The notes beneath the pieces are model-generated. The model was not told where the DNA came from. It did not search any database and saw nothing but the letters and a program-made list of their open reading frames with translations. Shown piece by piece: positions 36,326 to 43,494 of a stretch of DNA of 53,879 bases (position 1 is its first letter; every line of letters begins with the position of its first letter). This DNA comes from Caldilineaceae bacterium bin5 (GTDB taxonomy: Bacteria; Chloroflexota; Anaerolineae; Caldilineales; Caldilineaceae), in assembly GCA_002238445.1 (NCBI GenBank), contig MPML01000029.1:1-53879 (forward strand). Direction: 5' to 3'. Made by a program: the position numbers and the translations under genes.

Positions 36326-37621
36326 ATGGGTAATGAAGTTAATCGTGCCGCCCTGGCAAGACTAAACCTCGGGAAGCAAATGTCCCCACGTCAAAAGCTT
36401 CAGCTTACCGGATGCGGCGTCTTCCTCATAGCCGCACTGGTCTTTTCGATCGGCTCCGGCTTCGGCTTCCTGATTGGCCGCATGACCAGCCTCGGTGAAA
36501 CTGCCGCATCGCCAGTGATCGCGGCCGAAACAGATCGCGCCCTCGCGCCCGATGATCTGGGCATCTTCTGGGAAGCGATGGAGCTGCTCGAGGAGGACTT
36601 CTACGGCGAATTGCCCACGCCCAATCAACGCAGCTATGGCGCAATTCGCGGCGTGCTCGACACGCTCGACGATCAGAATACCGGCTTCCTTACGCCGATG
36701 GAAGCCACCAGTTTCATGGAGAGCATTGAGGGCAGCTTTGAAGGCATTGGCGCACTCGTAGAATGGGCGGAGGAGGAGGGCGCGGTCCGTATAATCGAAC
36801 CTTTTGAGGACCAACCCGCCTGGAATGCCGGCATCCGCCGCGGCGACCTGATCATCGCCATCAACGGCCAGGAAGTGGCCGAACTTTCCAACCTGAACGA
36901 AGCCATCAATCGGATAAAGGGGCCGAAGGGTACCGAAGTGAATCTGACAGTCCGCCGCGACGGGCTTGATGATCCCTTGGAGTTTCCTGTAACACGCGAC
37001 CAGATTGATATCCCCGTTGTCAAGAGTGAACTCTACGGAGACAATGACGAGTTCGCCTACGTCGCCCTCCAGCGCTTTTCGGCCGATGCCGGCGCCAAAC
37101 TGCGCGCCGAGCTTGAAACAGTTCTGACCGACGAGACGAAAGGTTTGATTTTCGATCTGCGAAGCAACCCCGGCGGCCTGCTGCGCGAGGCCATCAAGGT
37201 AACCAGCGTCTTTCTCGAAGACGAACGCGTGCTAATCGAACGCTTCAGTGACGGCACTGAAGAAATCTACAATACCGAAGGCAATGCCCTCGTTCCCGAC
37301 GATCTGCCCCTGGTCGTGCTGGTCAACCAGGGTAGCGCAAGCGCCAGTGAAATCGTCGCCGGCGCCTTACAGGATGTAGGGCGGGCACCCTTGGTTGGCG
37401 TGACAACATTCGGCAAAGGAAGCGTGCAACTGCCCCATACCCTCAGCGACGAGAGCCTCCTGCGCGTGACGATCGCTCTCTGGTATACGCCGGCCGACCG
37501 GTCCATTAACGACACCGGCTTGGAGCCCGACATTGAGGTCGAACGTACAAACGAGCAAATCGAAAATGAGGAAGATCCCCAACTCGATCGGGCCCTCGAA
37601 CTGCTCAGAACCGGGGATTGA
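36326..37621 (+). CDS. S41-family C-terminal processing protease (CtpA-like)
   Basis: 431 residues from the ATG at 36326; the frame runs upstream to 36164 but that part overlaps the promoter region and is not family-like. A membrane anchor lies near residues 35-58 (GCGVFLIAALVFSIGSGFGFLIG). A PDZ domain follows (IEPFEDQPAWNAGIRRGDLIIAING), then the protease with DLRSNPGGLL, nucleophile Ser in NQGSASASEIVAGAL and the general-base Lys in TTFGKGSVQ. It cuts C-termini of exported proteins outside the membrane. A smpB gene follows. Confidence 0.93.
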   Translation: MGNEVNRAALARLNLGKQMSPRQKLQLTGCGVFLIAALVFSIGSGFGFLIGRMTSLGETAASPVIAAETDRALAPDDLGIFWEAMELLEEDFYGELPTPNQRSYGAIRGVLDTLDDQNTGFLTPMEATSFMESIEGSFEGIGALVEWAEEEGAVRIIEPFEDQPAWNAGIRRGDLIIAINGQEVAELSNLNEAINRIKGPKGTEVNLTVRRDGLDDPLEFPVTRDQIDIPVVKSELYGDNDEFAYVALQRFSADAGAKLRAELETVLTDETKGLIFDLRSNPGGLLREAIKVTSVFLEDERVLIERFSDGTEEIYNTEGNALVPDDLPLVVLVNQGSASASEIVAGALQDVGRAPLVGVTTFGKGSVQLPHTLSDESLLRVTIALWYTPADRSINDTGLEPDIEVERTNEQIENEEDPQLDRALELLRTGD

Positions 37622-37682
37622 GCAACACATCCATCCCCACAGCCTCCGACCGGCGTGAATGGTGGGATTGCGAGCACTGACA

Positions 37683-38177
37683 TTGGCCAGAAAAAAGAAG
37701 CAACAGGTTGCACCGACCGGGCCCCGCACGGTTGCGACAAATCGTAAAGCCCGCCACGACTACTTCATCGAGGAAACATTCGAGGCCGGCATCGCCCTCA
37801 CCGGCACCGAAATCAAATCCGTGCGCGCCGGCTCTGTGAACCTGCGCGAAGGCTTTGTTCTCATCCGCGATGGCCAGGCTTGGCTCATGGGCGTCCACAT
37901 CGCCCAATATCGTTACGGCAACATCTCCAATCACCAGGAGACCCGCTCCCGCAAACTTCTCCTCCACCGCCGCCAAATCGATCACCTGCACGAAAACGCA
38001 ACCCAGCGCAACTGGACAATCGTGCCCCTGCGCATGTACATCAACAACGCCGGCCTCGCCAAAGTGCAGATCGGGCTCGTGCGCGGCAAGAGGCAGTACG
38101 ACAAACGCCACTCCATCGCCAAACGGGACGCCGAACGCGACGTCAATCGGGCACTTAAGCAGCAATTCCGCGACTGA
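37683..38177 (+). CDS. smpB: SsrA-binding protein SmpB
   Basis: 164 residues if the TTG at 37683 is used (MARKKKQQ), or 172 from an ATG at 37659; neither has a strong ribosome site. NRKARHDYFIEETFEAGIALTGTEIKSVRAG is the conserved RNA-binding core, and the basic tail GLVRGKRQYDKRHSIAKRD folds into the decoding centre. SmpB brings tmRNA to stalled ribosomes for trans-translation. No ssrA gene was recognised in the window. The next gene also concerns the ribosome. Confidence 0.95.
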   Translation: MARKKKQQVAPTGPRTVATNRKARHDYFIEETFEAGIALTGTEIKSVRAGSVNLREGFVLIRDGQAWLMGVHIAQYRYGNISNHQETRSRKLLLHRRQIDHLHENATQRNWTIVPLRMYINNAGLAKVQIGLVRGKRQYDKRHSIAKRDAERDVNRALKQQFRD

Positions 38178-38279
38178 AAATTGCGCTGACAGCCCATCCC
38201 ACTGCAAATGCGCTGTCTTAGCACAGCGCCGACCAGTCCCGTCCAACTTGCTGCCGACACGCAAATACCCACAACCATA

Positions 38280-39137
38280 ATGAACTCCGCCCCACAGCCG
38301 CCCGCAGACCAACTCGAACGGGCGCTGGCGGCGCTTTTGGCTGCTCGCAAATATCGCTCCGTACACCCAGGCCTGGCACGCGCTATCGTTTCCACCGAAC
38401 TCGCCAAGGGCCGCTCCCTCAAAGAGGCCGTCAAAGCCGCTAAGAACCAGCTGCACCAAAGCGCCGCCGTCTACATTCGCCGCAACCTCAAATACGACGA
38501 CGCGCTCAACCGGCTGCAAACCGCCGTCTCCGCCGTACAAAACGAGCCCGACAGCCTCCCCCACGGTGACAACGCGGCCGTGCGCGAACACCTGCGCCGC
38601 CTGATGTCCGCCCACGCCTCAACCTACGAACGGCTGCCCCAACTCGACACATTCTACCGGCAGCTCTTTCAATTGCTCCCCTCCGTCCAATCGGTTCTTG
38701 ACATCGCCTGCGGGCTCCATCCGTTGGCCCGTCCCTGGATGCCTCTCCCCCCCGACGCGCCCTACCACGCCATCGACATCTTTGCCGATCAGGTCGACTT
38801 CCTCAACAGCTTCTTCAGCATCATGGGCTATGCCGGCGCTGCCGTCCAGCGCAACGCGCTGGAGGACATGAGCACGCCTGCAGCCGACATCGCCTTCCTC
38901 CTCAAAACGCTCCCCTGCCTCGAACAGATCGAGACCGGCGCCGGCGAACGCCTCCTGCACCAGATCGACGCGCCCATCCTCATCGTTTCCTTCCCCAACC
39001 ACTCGCTCGCCGGCCGCAAACAAGGCATGGCCCAACACTACGCAGCCAATTTCGAATCCCTCATATCGAACGCCGGCTGGCAAGCCCAATCCCTCACCTA
39101 CCCCTCCGAGCAGGTCTACATCGTCCGCAAGGACTAA
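38280..39137 (+). CDS. 16S rRNA m7G1405-type methyltransferase homologue (Arm/Rmt/FmrO family)
   Basis: 285 residues from the ATG at 38280; the frame opens at 38208. The N-terminal helical part (ARKYRSVHPGLARAI, SLKEAVKAAKNQLHQ) matches the extended N-domain of the aminoglycoside-resistance methyltransferases that binds 16S rRNA. The SAM motif is VLDIACGLHPLARPWM (residues 139-154), DIFADQVDFL follows as motif II, and FLLKTLPCLE and VSFPNHSLAGRKQGM (236-250) are family signatures. Known members methylate N7 of G1405 in the 30S A site and block 4,6-disubstituted deoxystreptamines. Whether this one confers resistance is inferred. It follows smpB by about 100 bases. Confidence 0.85.
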   Translation: MNSAPQPPADQLERALAALLAARKYRSVHPGLARAIVSTELAKGRSLKEAVKAAKNQLHQSAAVYIRRNLKYDDALNRLQTAVSAVQNEPDSLPHGDNAAVREHLRRLMSAHASTYERLPQLDTFYRQLFQLLPSVQSVLDIACGLHPLARPWMPLPPDAPYHAIDIFADQVDFLNSFFSIMGYAGAAVQRNALEDMSTPAADIAFLLKTLPCLEQIETGAGERLLHQIDAPILIVSFPNHSLAGRKQGMAQHYAANFESLISNAGWQAQSLTYPSEQVYIVRKD

Positions 39138-39171
39138 CGCCCTCACCTTGTACTCCTTTGTGAACAGGAAT

Positions 39172-39340
39172 AGGTGTTCTTCGCGGCCTTTAGCGGCCCT
39201 TCGAGGACAAAAAGAAGTTGCCGGCGTCGTTCTTCGTGGTCCTTCGTAGATTAGGAAAGGTGTTCTTCGCGGCCCTTAGTGGCCCTTCGTGGAAAAAAGG
39301 TGTTTTTCGCGGAAAAAGAGAAGGTGTTTTTCGTGGATAT
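39172..39340. repeat. Degenerate TTCGCGGCCCTTCG-type repeats, locus 1
   Basis: Several imperfect copies of a unit resembling TTCTTCGCGGCCCTT followed by GTGGAAAAAGGTGTT. The same vocabulary recurs at 50.8-51.0 kb. Intergenic, with no open frame that looks coding. Part of the gap between the methyltransferase and the TIR element copy E. Confidence 0.7.
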
Positions 39341-39465
39341 GTTGAGGAAAAGCCACCTTTCTGGGCGACAAAACGAACAGAGTCCCTGAAGGCCTTAAAT
39401 TCAAGATGGTCAGGATTCAGGTACCATCGAGCGTAGGGGGCAACCAAAAACTGAAAACCAAGAAC

Positions 39466-39773
39466 GTAACAATTAAGCCATCTATAGTGTCTGTCTTGAC
39501 CAGCCCCTTATCGCAGCCTCCATTCAGGCAATCTGATTGCGTATGCGGTTTGCGGCAGCCAGGTTGTTGGAGCGGCAATGCTGGAATGCGCACACAAGGT
39601 CGGTGAGGGATGGTTTTGTAGGGGGGCGTTGCGGGGGCGCAGCCCCTGCACAAGGGAGGCCGCTTGCGGCCGACCGCCCATATGCAAAAAGAGAGTATAG
39701 AGGAGTGAGGAGAGAGCAACCACCTTCGCTCGCCTCATTCAGGATCGCAATTTAGTTGTGGCTTGGTAGTTTC
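39466..39773 (+). mobile_element. Dispersed TIR element, copy E (complete)
   Basis: 308 bases. Ends GTAACAATTAAGCC (39466-39479) and GGCTTGGTAGTTTC (39760-39773) match the terminal-repeat consensus with changes. The core hairpin is GGCCGC/GCGGCC at 39658-39671. Same orientation as copy B. No coding capacity. Confidence 0.75.
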
Positions 39774-39780
39774 CCAAAAA

Positions 39781-40299
39781 CTAGAAACTGCCTTCCCCTC
39801 CGATCTTCCAATACAAGAATCGATCCGTCGCCGACGAAATCACAAACCCCACCTTCTGCAACACGCGCATCGACGCCACATTCGTGTTGGCCGTCTCCGC
39901 AATGACCGCCTCCACGCTATCATCCTCCAGCGCCCACCGCACCATCTCGGCCACTGCCTCCGTCGCCAGACCGCGGTTGTGATAAAAGGGATCGAACCCG
40001 TAGCCGATCTCCACCGCATTATCGCGGTCCGGCGGCCCCTTAAACGCCAGGCTGCCGATGATGCGACTCTCCTCCTTCAACACCGCCGCCCACTGGCAAT
40101 GCCAGTGAACATGATACGGCCTGCGCCGCATGTGGCTGATCGCCCGCGAAACGATGGGACGAAGCTCGTCCTCCAGGCGCTGCCCGCTAACGGCCAGACC
40201 CACCGCCCGTTCCAGCCGGCCAAAGTCGTCCCGCTGCCAGCGCATCTGCTGCACCGTCAGCGCGATGATCGTCAGTCGTGGCGTTTCCAGGCGCATCAT
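39781..40299 (-). CDS. GNAT-family N-acetyltransferase
   Basis: 172 residues if started at the ATG at 40299, preceded by GAAGCAACG. The longer frame to 40446 overlaps the hydratase gene and lacks family features. MMRLETPRLTIIALT opens the fold, and YGFDPFYHNRGLATEAVAEMV is the acetyl-CoA pyrophosphate loop (motif A) in the RimJ-like subgroup. ANTNVASMRVLQKVGF is motif B. RimJ/RimL enzymes acetylate protein N-termini or small amines; the substrate here is unknown. Confidence 0.85.
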   Translation of the reverse strand: MMRLETPRLTIIALTVQQMRWQRDDFGRLERAVGLAVSGQRLEDELRPIVSRAISHMRRRPYHVHWHCQWAAVLKEESRIIGSLAFKGPPDRDNAVEIGYGFDPFYHNRGLATEAVAEMVRWALEDDSVEAVIAETANTNVASMRVLQKVGFVISSATDRFLYWKIGGEGSF

Positions 40300-40384
40300 C
40301 GTTGCTTCAAGTGAACTAGATCCAAAGTCAGTGCCAAGAACGGGCGCAGGTAGCACAGGCACTCTCCCACCGCCCCGCTGCCCC

Positions 40385-40888
40385 TTATCCAATATCCTGA
40401 ACAACCGGTCGACTATTCTTCGGGCCATGGCCGCGCCTGTAGACAAGTAGCGTGCGCTTGAATTCGATCACAACCACCCCGTCCTGGTTGAAGCCTATCG
40501 TACGCACCGTGACGATTCCCTGGTGGGGGCGGCTCTTTGACCCGCGCAGATGCATTACTTCGCTCTGCGCATATATCGTGTCGCCCTCAAAAACCGGCGC
40601 CGGCAGACGCACCTCGTCCCAGCCCAGATTGACCGCGTTCTGCGAAATGTCCGCCACCGACAGGCCTGTCACCAGCGCCAGCGTGAAAGTCGAATCCACC
40701 AGCGGTCGGCCCCACTCGGTCTGGCTCGCATAATGGGCATCGAAATGGATTGGGTTCGGGTTCACCGTCAGCAGCGTGAACCACACATTGTCCGCCGCCA
40801 GCACCGTGCGCCCGAGCCTGTGTTCAAACACGTCGCCCACCTTGAAATCCTCGAAAAAGCGACCTTGCCCATCCGCTTGCTCCGACAT
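40385..40888 (-). CDS. MaoC-type enoyl-CoA hydratase
   Basis: 167 residues from the ATG at 40888 with GGGAGAA upstream; a GTG just before is also in frame. The hydratase-2 motif NPIHFDAHYA (about 45-54) carries the catalytic Asp/His-type residues, and FEDFKVGDVFEHRLGRTV is typical of mesaconyl-CoA-hydratase-like MaoC proteins. It should add water across a 2-enoyl-CoA double bond. It stands downstream of a class III CoA-transferase and an acyl-CoA dehydrogenase on the same strand, so the three form a plausible acyl-CoA pathway. Confidence 0.88.
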   Translation of the reverse strand: MSEQADGQGRFFEDFKVGDVFEHRLGRTVLAADNVWFTLLTVNPNPIHFDAHYASQTEWGRPLVDSTFTLALVTGLSVADISQNAVNLGWDEVRLPAPVFEGDTIYAQSEVMHLRGSKSRPHQGIVTVRTIGFNQDGVVVIEFKRTLLVYRRGHGPKNSRPVVQDIG

Positions 40889-40939
40889 CACTTCTCCCTA
40901 AATGCCCCTTGGCGATCTTCCTGGCCAGCAGCCATCACC

Positions 40940-42118
40940 CTACACAACGCCATCTTGCTCGAACTGCTCGATCGCGTCCGATGAATAGCCCAACTCGGCC
41001 AGCAACGCCTGTGTATCGGCGCCTACCGCCGGGATCGCATCAAAGCGCGGCGCCCAGGCCTCGTTGGTCGTCGCCGGCTGCAGCGCCGGCAGCGTCCCCA
41101 CCGGCGACTCCACCTCCGCCACCCGGCCCCGCGTTACAAGCTGCGGATGCGTCCAGAACGCCTCCACATCGCGCAATTCCGCATTCGCGATCTGCGCCTG
41201 TTCCATGCGCGCTGTTGCCTCAGTCGCGGTCAAGCCCGAGAATATCGACTCGATCTCCTCACGCAACGCCGCCCGGTTCTGCACGCGCTGCGTATTGTCG
41301 GCGAAACGGGAATCGCTCGCAACCTCCGGTTTTTCCAGCACCGATGCACAGAAACGCTCCCACTCACGTTGATTCTGAATCGCGAACAGCACAGTGCGCC
41401 CGTCACCGGTCGCATACGGACCATAGGGCGCGATCGCCGCGTGGCTGGCGCCTGTCCGGGGCAGACGGCCTCCGTCCAAAGCGTAGTAGGCCGGGAAGCC
41501 CATCCATTCACACAGCCCATCAAACAGAGAAACATGCAGCACGCATCCCCCGCCGCCCCGCTCCCGCTGCAGCAACGCCGTCAATATGCCGCTGTAAGCG
41601 TACATTCCACCTGCGATATCTGCGACCGGAATCCCGCTCTTCGCCGCCTCGTCCTCGCTGCCCGTTACCGAGACCACGCCCGTCTCAGCCTGGATGAGCA
41701 GATCGTAGGCCTTCTTATCGCGGTAAGGCCCGTCCGCGCCATAACCGCTCACATGGCACACGATCAGATCGGGATAGCTGCCCCGCAGCCGCGCATCATC
41801 GAAACCAAGCCGCTCAACCGCGCCAGGCGCCAGGTTCTGCACAAAGACATCCGCCCGCTCCAGCAGCCGCGCCAAGATCTCTTTGCCCTGCGCCGCCTTC
41901 AGGTCCAGTGTGAGCGACTCCTTCGAGCGGTTCGCCCACGCAAAGTGGCTGCACAGACCCCCCGCCGCCGTATCATAATAGCGCGCGAAGTCCCCGCCGC
42001 CCGGCCGCTCAACTTTGATCACCCGTGCGCCCAGGTCGGCCAAATGCCGCGTCGCCAGCGGCGCGGCAATCGCCTGCTCCAACGAAACGACAGTAATGTG
42101 TGACAGTGGCAAAGCCAT
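40940..42118 (-). CDS. Class III CoA-transferase (CaiB/BaiF family)
   Basis: 392 residues. GARVIKVERPGGGDFARYYD and the LDLKAAQGKEIL block are the CoA-binding part. The covalent-anhydride aspartate is Asp139 in KKAYDLLIQAETG. HVSLFDGLCEWMGFPAYY follows. Members move CoA between small carboxylates such as formate/oxalate, succinate/malate, citramalate or mesaconate. The flanking MaoC hydratase and acyl-CoA dehydrogenase favour a dicarboxylate or branched-acid substrate. In phototrophic Chloroflexota a CaiB member acts in the 3-hydroxypropionate bi-cycle, but this gene cannot be assigned to it from sequence. Confidence 0.9.
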   Translation of the reverse strand: MALPLSHITVVSLEQAIAAPLATRHLADLGARVIKVERPGGGDFARYYDTAAGGLCSHFAWANRSKESLTLDLKAAQGKEILARLLERADVFVQNLAPGAVERLGFDDARLRGSYPDLIVCHVSGYGADGPYRDKKAYDLLIQAETGVVSVTGSEDEAAKSGIPVADIAGGMYAYSGILTALLQRERGGGGCVLHVSLFDGLCEWMGFPAYYALDGGRLPRTGASHAAIAPYGPYATGDGRTVLFAIQNQREWERFCASVLEKPEVASDSRFADNTQRVQNRAALREEIESIFSGLTATEATARMEQAQIANAELRDVEAFWTHPQLVTRGRVAEVESPVGTLPALQPATTNEAWAPRFDAIPAVGADTQALLAELGYSSDAIEQFEQDGVV

Positions 42119-42159
42119 CAGAAAAGTGTTTCCATCCCTGTAAATGCGCTACCTAACAC

Positions 42160-43338
42160 TCAATAAGATCGCGGCAATCCCAACACATGCTGAGCCAAAT
42201 AAGACAGCACCAGGTTATTCGAGACCGGCGCAATTTGATACAGTTTCGCCTCACGAAACTTTCGCTCCACATCATGCTCCCTCGCAAAGCCAAAGCCGCC
42301 GTGTGTCTCCAGGCACACATTCGCCGCCTCCCACGCCGCGTCGGCCGCCAGCATCTTCGCCATATTCGCCTCCGCGCCGCAGGAGCTCCCGCCGTCAAAC
42401 AACGCCGCCGCCTGCCAGCGCATCAAATCGGCCGCCCTCAGATTCGCGTACGCCTGCGCAATCGGGAACTGCACGCCCTGGTTCTGCCCAATCGGCCTGT
42501 CAAACACAATGCGCTCGTTCGCATACGCCACCGAGCGCTCGATAAACCAGCCCCCATCCCCAATCGATTCGGCCGCAATCAGAATGCGCTCCGCGTTCAT
42601 GCCGTCCAAAATATAGCGGAAGCCCTGACCCTCCTCACCAATACGGTTCTCCCTCGGCACCCGCAGACCGTCGAAAAAGATCTCCGTCGTATGATGGTTG
42701 ATCATCGTCTCAAGCGGCCGGATCGTCAACTCCTTCTCGTCCACCTCCCGCAAATCCACCAGGAACAGCGACAGCCCCTCCGTCCGTCTCTTGACCGCCT
42801 CCAGCGGCGTCGTGCGCGCCAGCAGCAGCATCAAGTCCGAATACTCTGCCCGGCTCGTCCAGATCTTCTGGCCCGTGATCACATACTCGTCGCCAGCCCG
42901 TTCCGCACGCGTCTGTATCCGCGTCGTATCCGACCCTGCCGTCGGCTCCGTGACGCCAAAGGCCTGCAACCGCAGTTGCCCTTCTGCCAGCGGCGGCAGC
43001 CACCGTTCCCGCTGCTCCGCCGCCCCGTGTCTTACCAGCGCGCCCATAACGTACATTTGCGCGTGGCACACGCCTGCGTTGCCTCCGCTCCGGTTTACTT
43101 CTTCCAAAATTACCGAAGCCTCTGCAATCGACGCACCCCCGCCCCCATGCTCTTCCGGGATCAGCGCTGCCAAGAATCCAGCTTCTGTCATCGCCTCCAC
43201 AAATTCAACCGGATAGCCACGATCCGCATCCAGCCGCCGCCAGTAGTCGCCCGGAAAACGCGCGCACAACTGTTGCACGCCGCGCCGCAGCTCGGCGTAC
43301 TGTCCTGTTGTGTCTATCTCAGTCTGAGGCGGTGACAC
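42160..43338 (-). CDS. Acyl-CoA dehydrogenase
   Basis: 392 residues with a GTG start. Flavin and substrate motifs are AFGVTEPTAGSDTTRI and ITGQKIWTSRAEYSDL; CLETHGGFGFAREHDVERKFREAKLY is near the C-terminus. Where most family members have the catalytic Glu in IYEGTNEI, the sequence reads YQIAPVSNN, so the base may be elsewhere. It oxidises an acyl-CoA to the enoyl-CoA, which the MaoC hydratase encoded downstream could then hydrate. First gene of the three-gene operon, 41 bases before the CoA-transferase gene. Confidence 0.9.
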   Translation of the reverse strand: MSPPQTEIDTTGQYAELRRGVQQLCARFPGDYWRRLDADRGYPVEFVEAMTEAGFLAALIPEEHGGGGASIAEASVILEEVNRSGGNAGVCHAQMYVMGALVRHGAAEQRERWLPPLAEGQLRLQAFGVTEPTAGSDTTRIQTRAERAGDEYVITGQKIWTSRAEYSDLMLLLARTTPLEAVKRRTEGLSLFLVDLREVDEKELTIRPLETMINHHTTEIFFDGLRVPRENRIGEEGQGFRYILDGMNAERILIAAESIGDGGWFIERSVAYANERIVFDRPIGQNQGVQFPIAQAYANLRAADLMRWQAAALFDGGSSCGAEANMAKMLAADAAWEAANVCLETHGGFGFAREHDVERKFREAKLYQIAPVSNNLVLSYLAQHVLGLPRSY

Positions 43339-43494
43339 TGTAGTATGCCTGGTGAAAAAGAGGCGGCTGCTCGGAAGCCTTCAAGGGGAACAATAGCTAA
43401 AGAAAGGCATACAGACTTCAAAGGAGTTTATCCAAGTGGAAATCCAGATTGCGCCGAGTCAGAGAATGAAGAGCGGTTTATGCTTTCGTGACGA

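Noticed and set aside
42187..43335. 382-codon open frame on the plus strand across the acyl-CoA dehydrogenase
   Set aside because: Antisense shadow of a well-supported gene; composition is Arg/Pro/His-rich with no domain.
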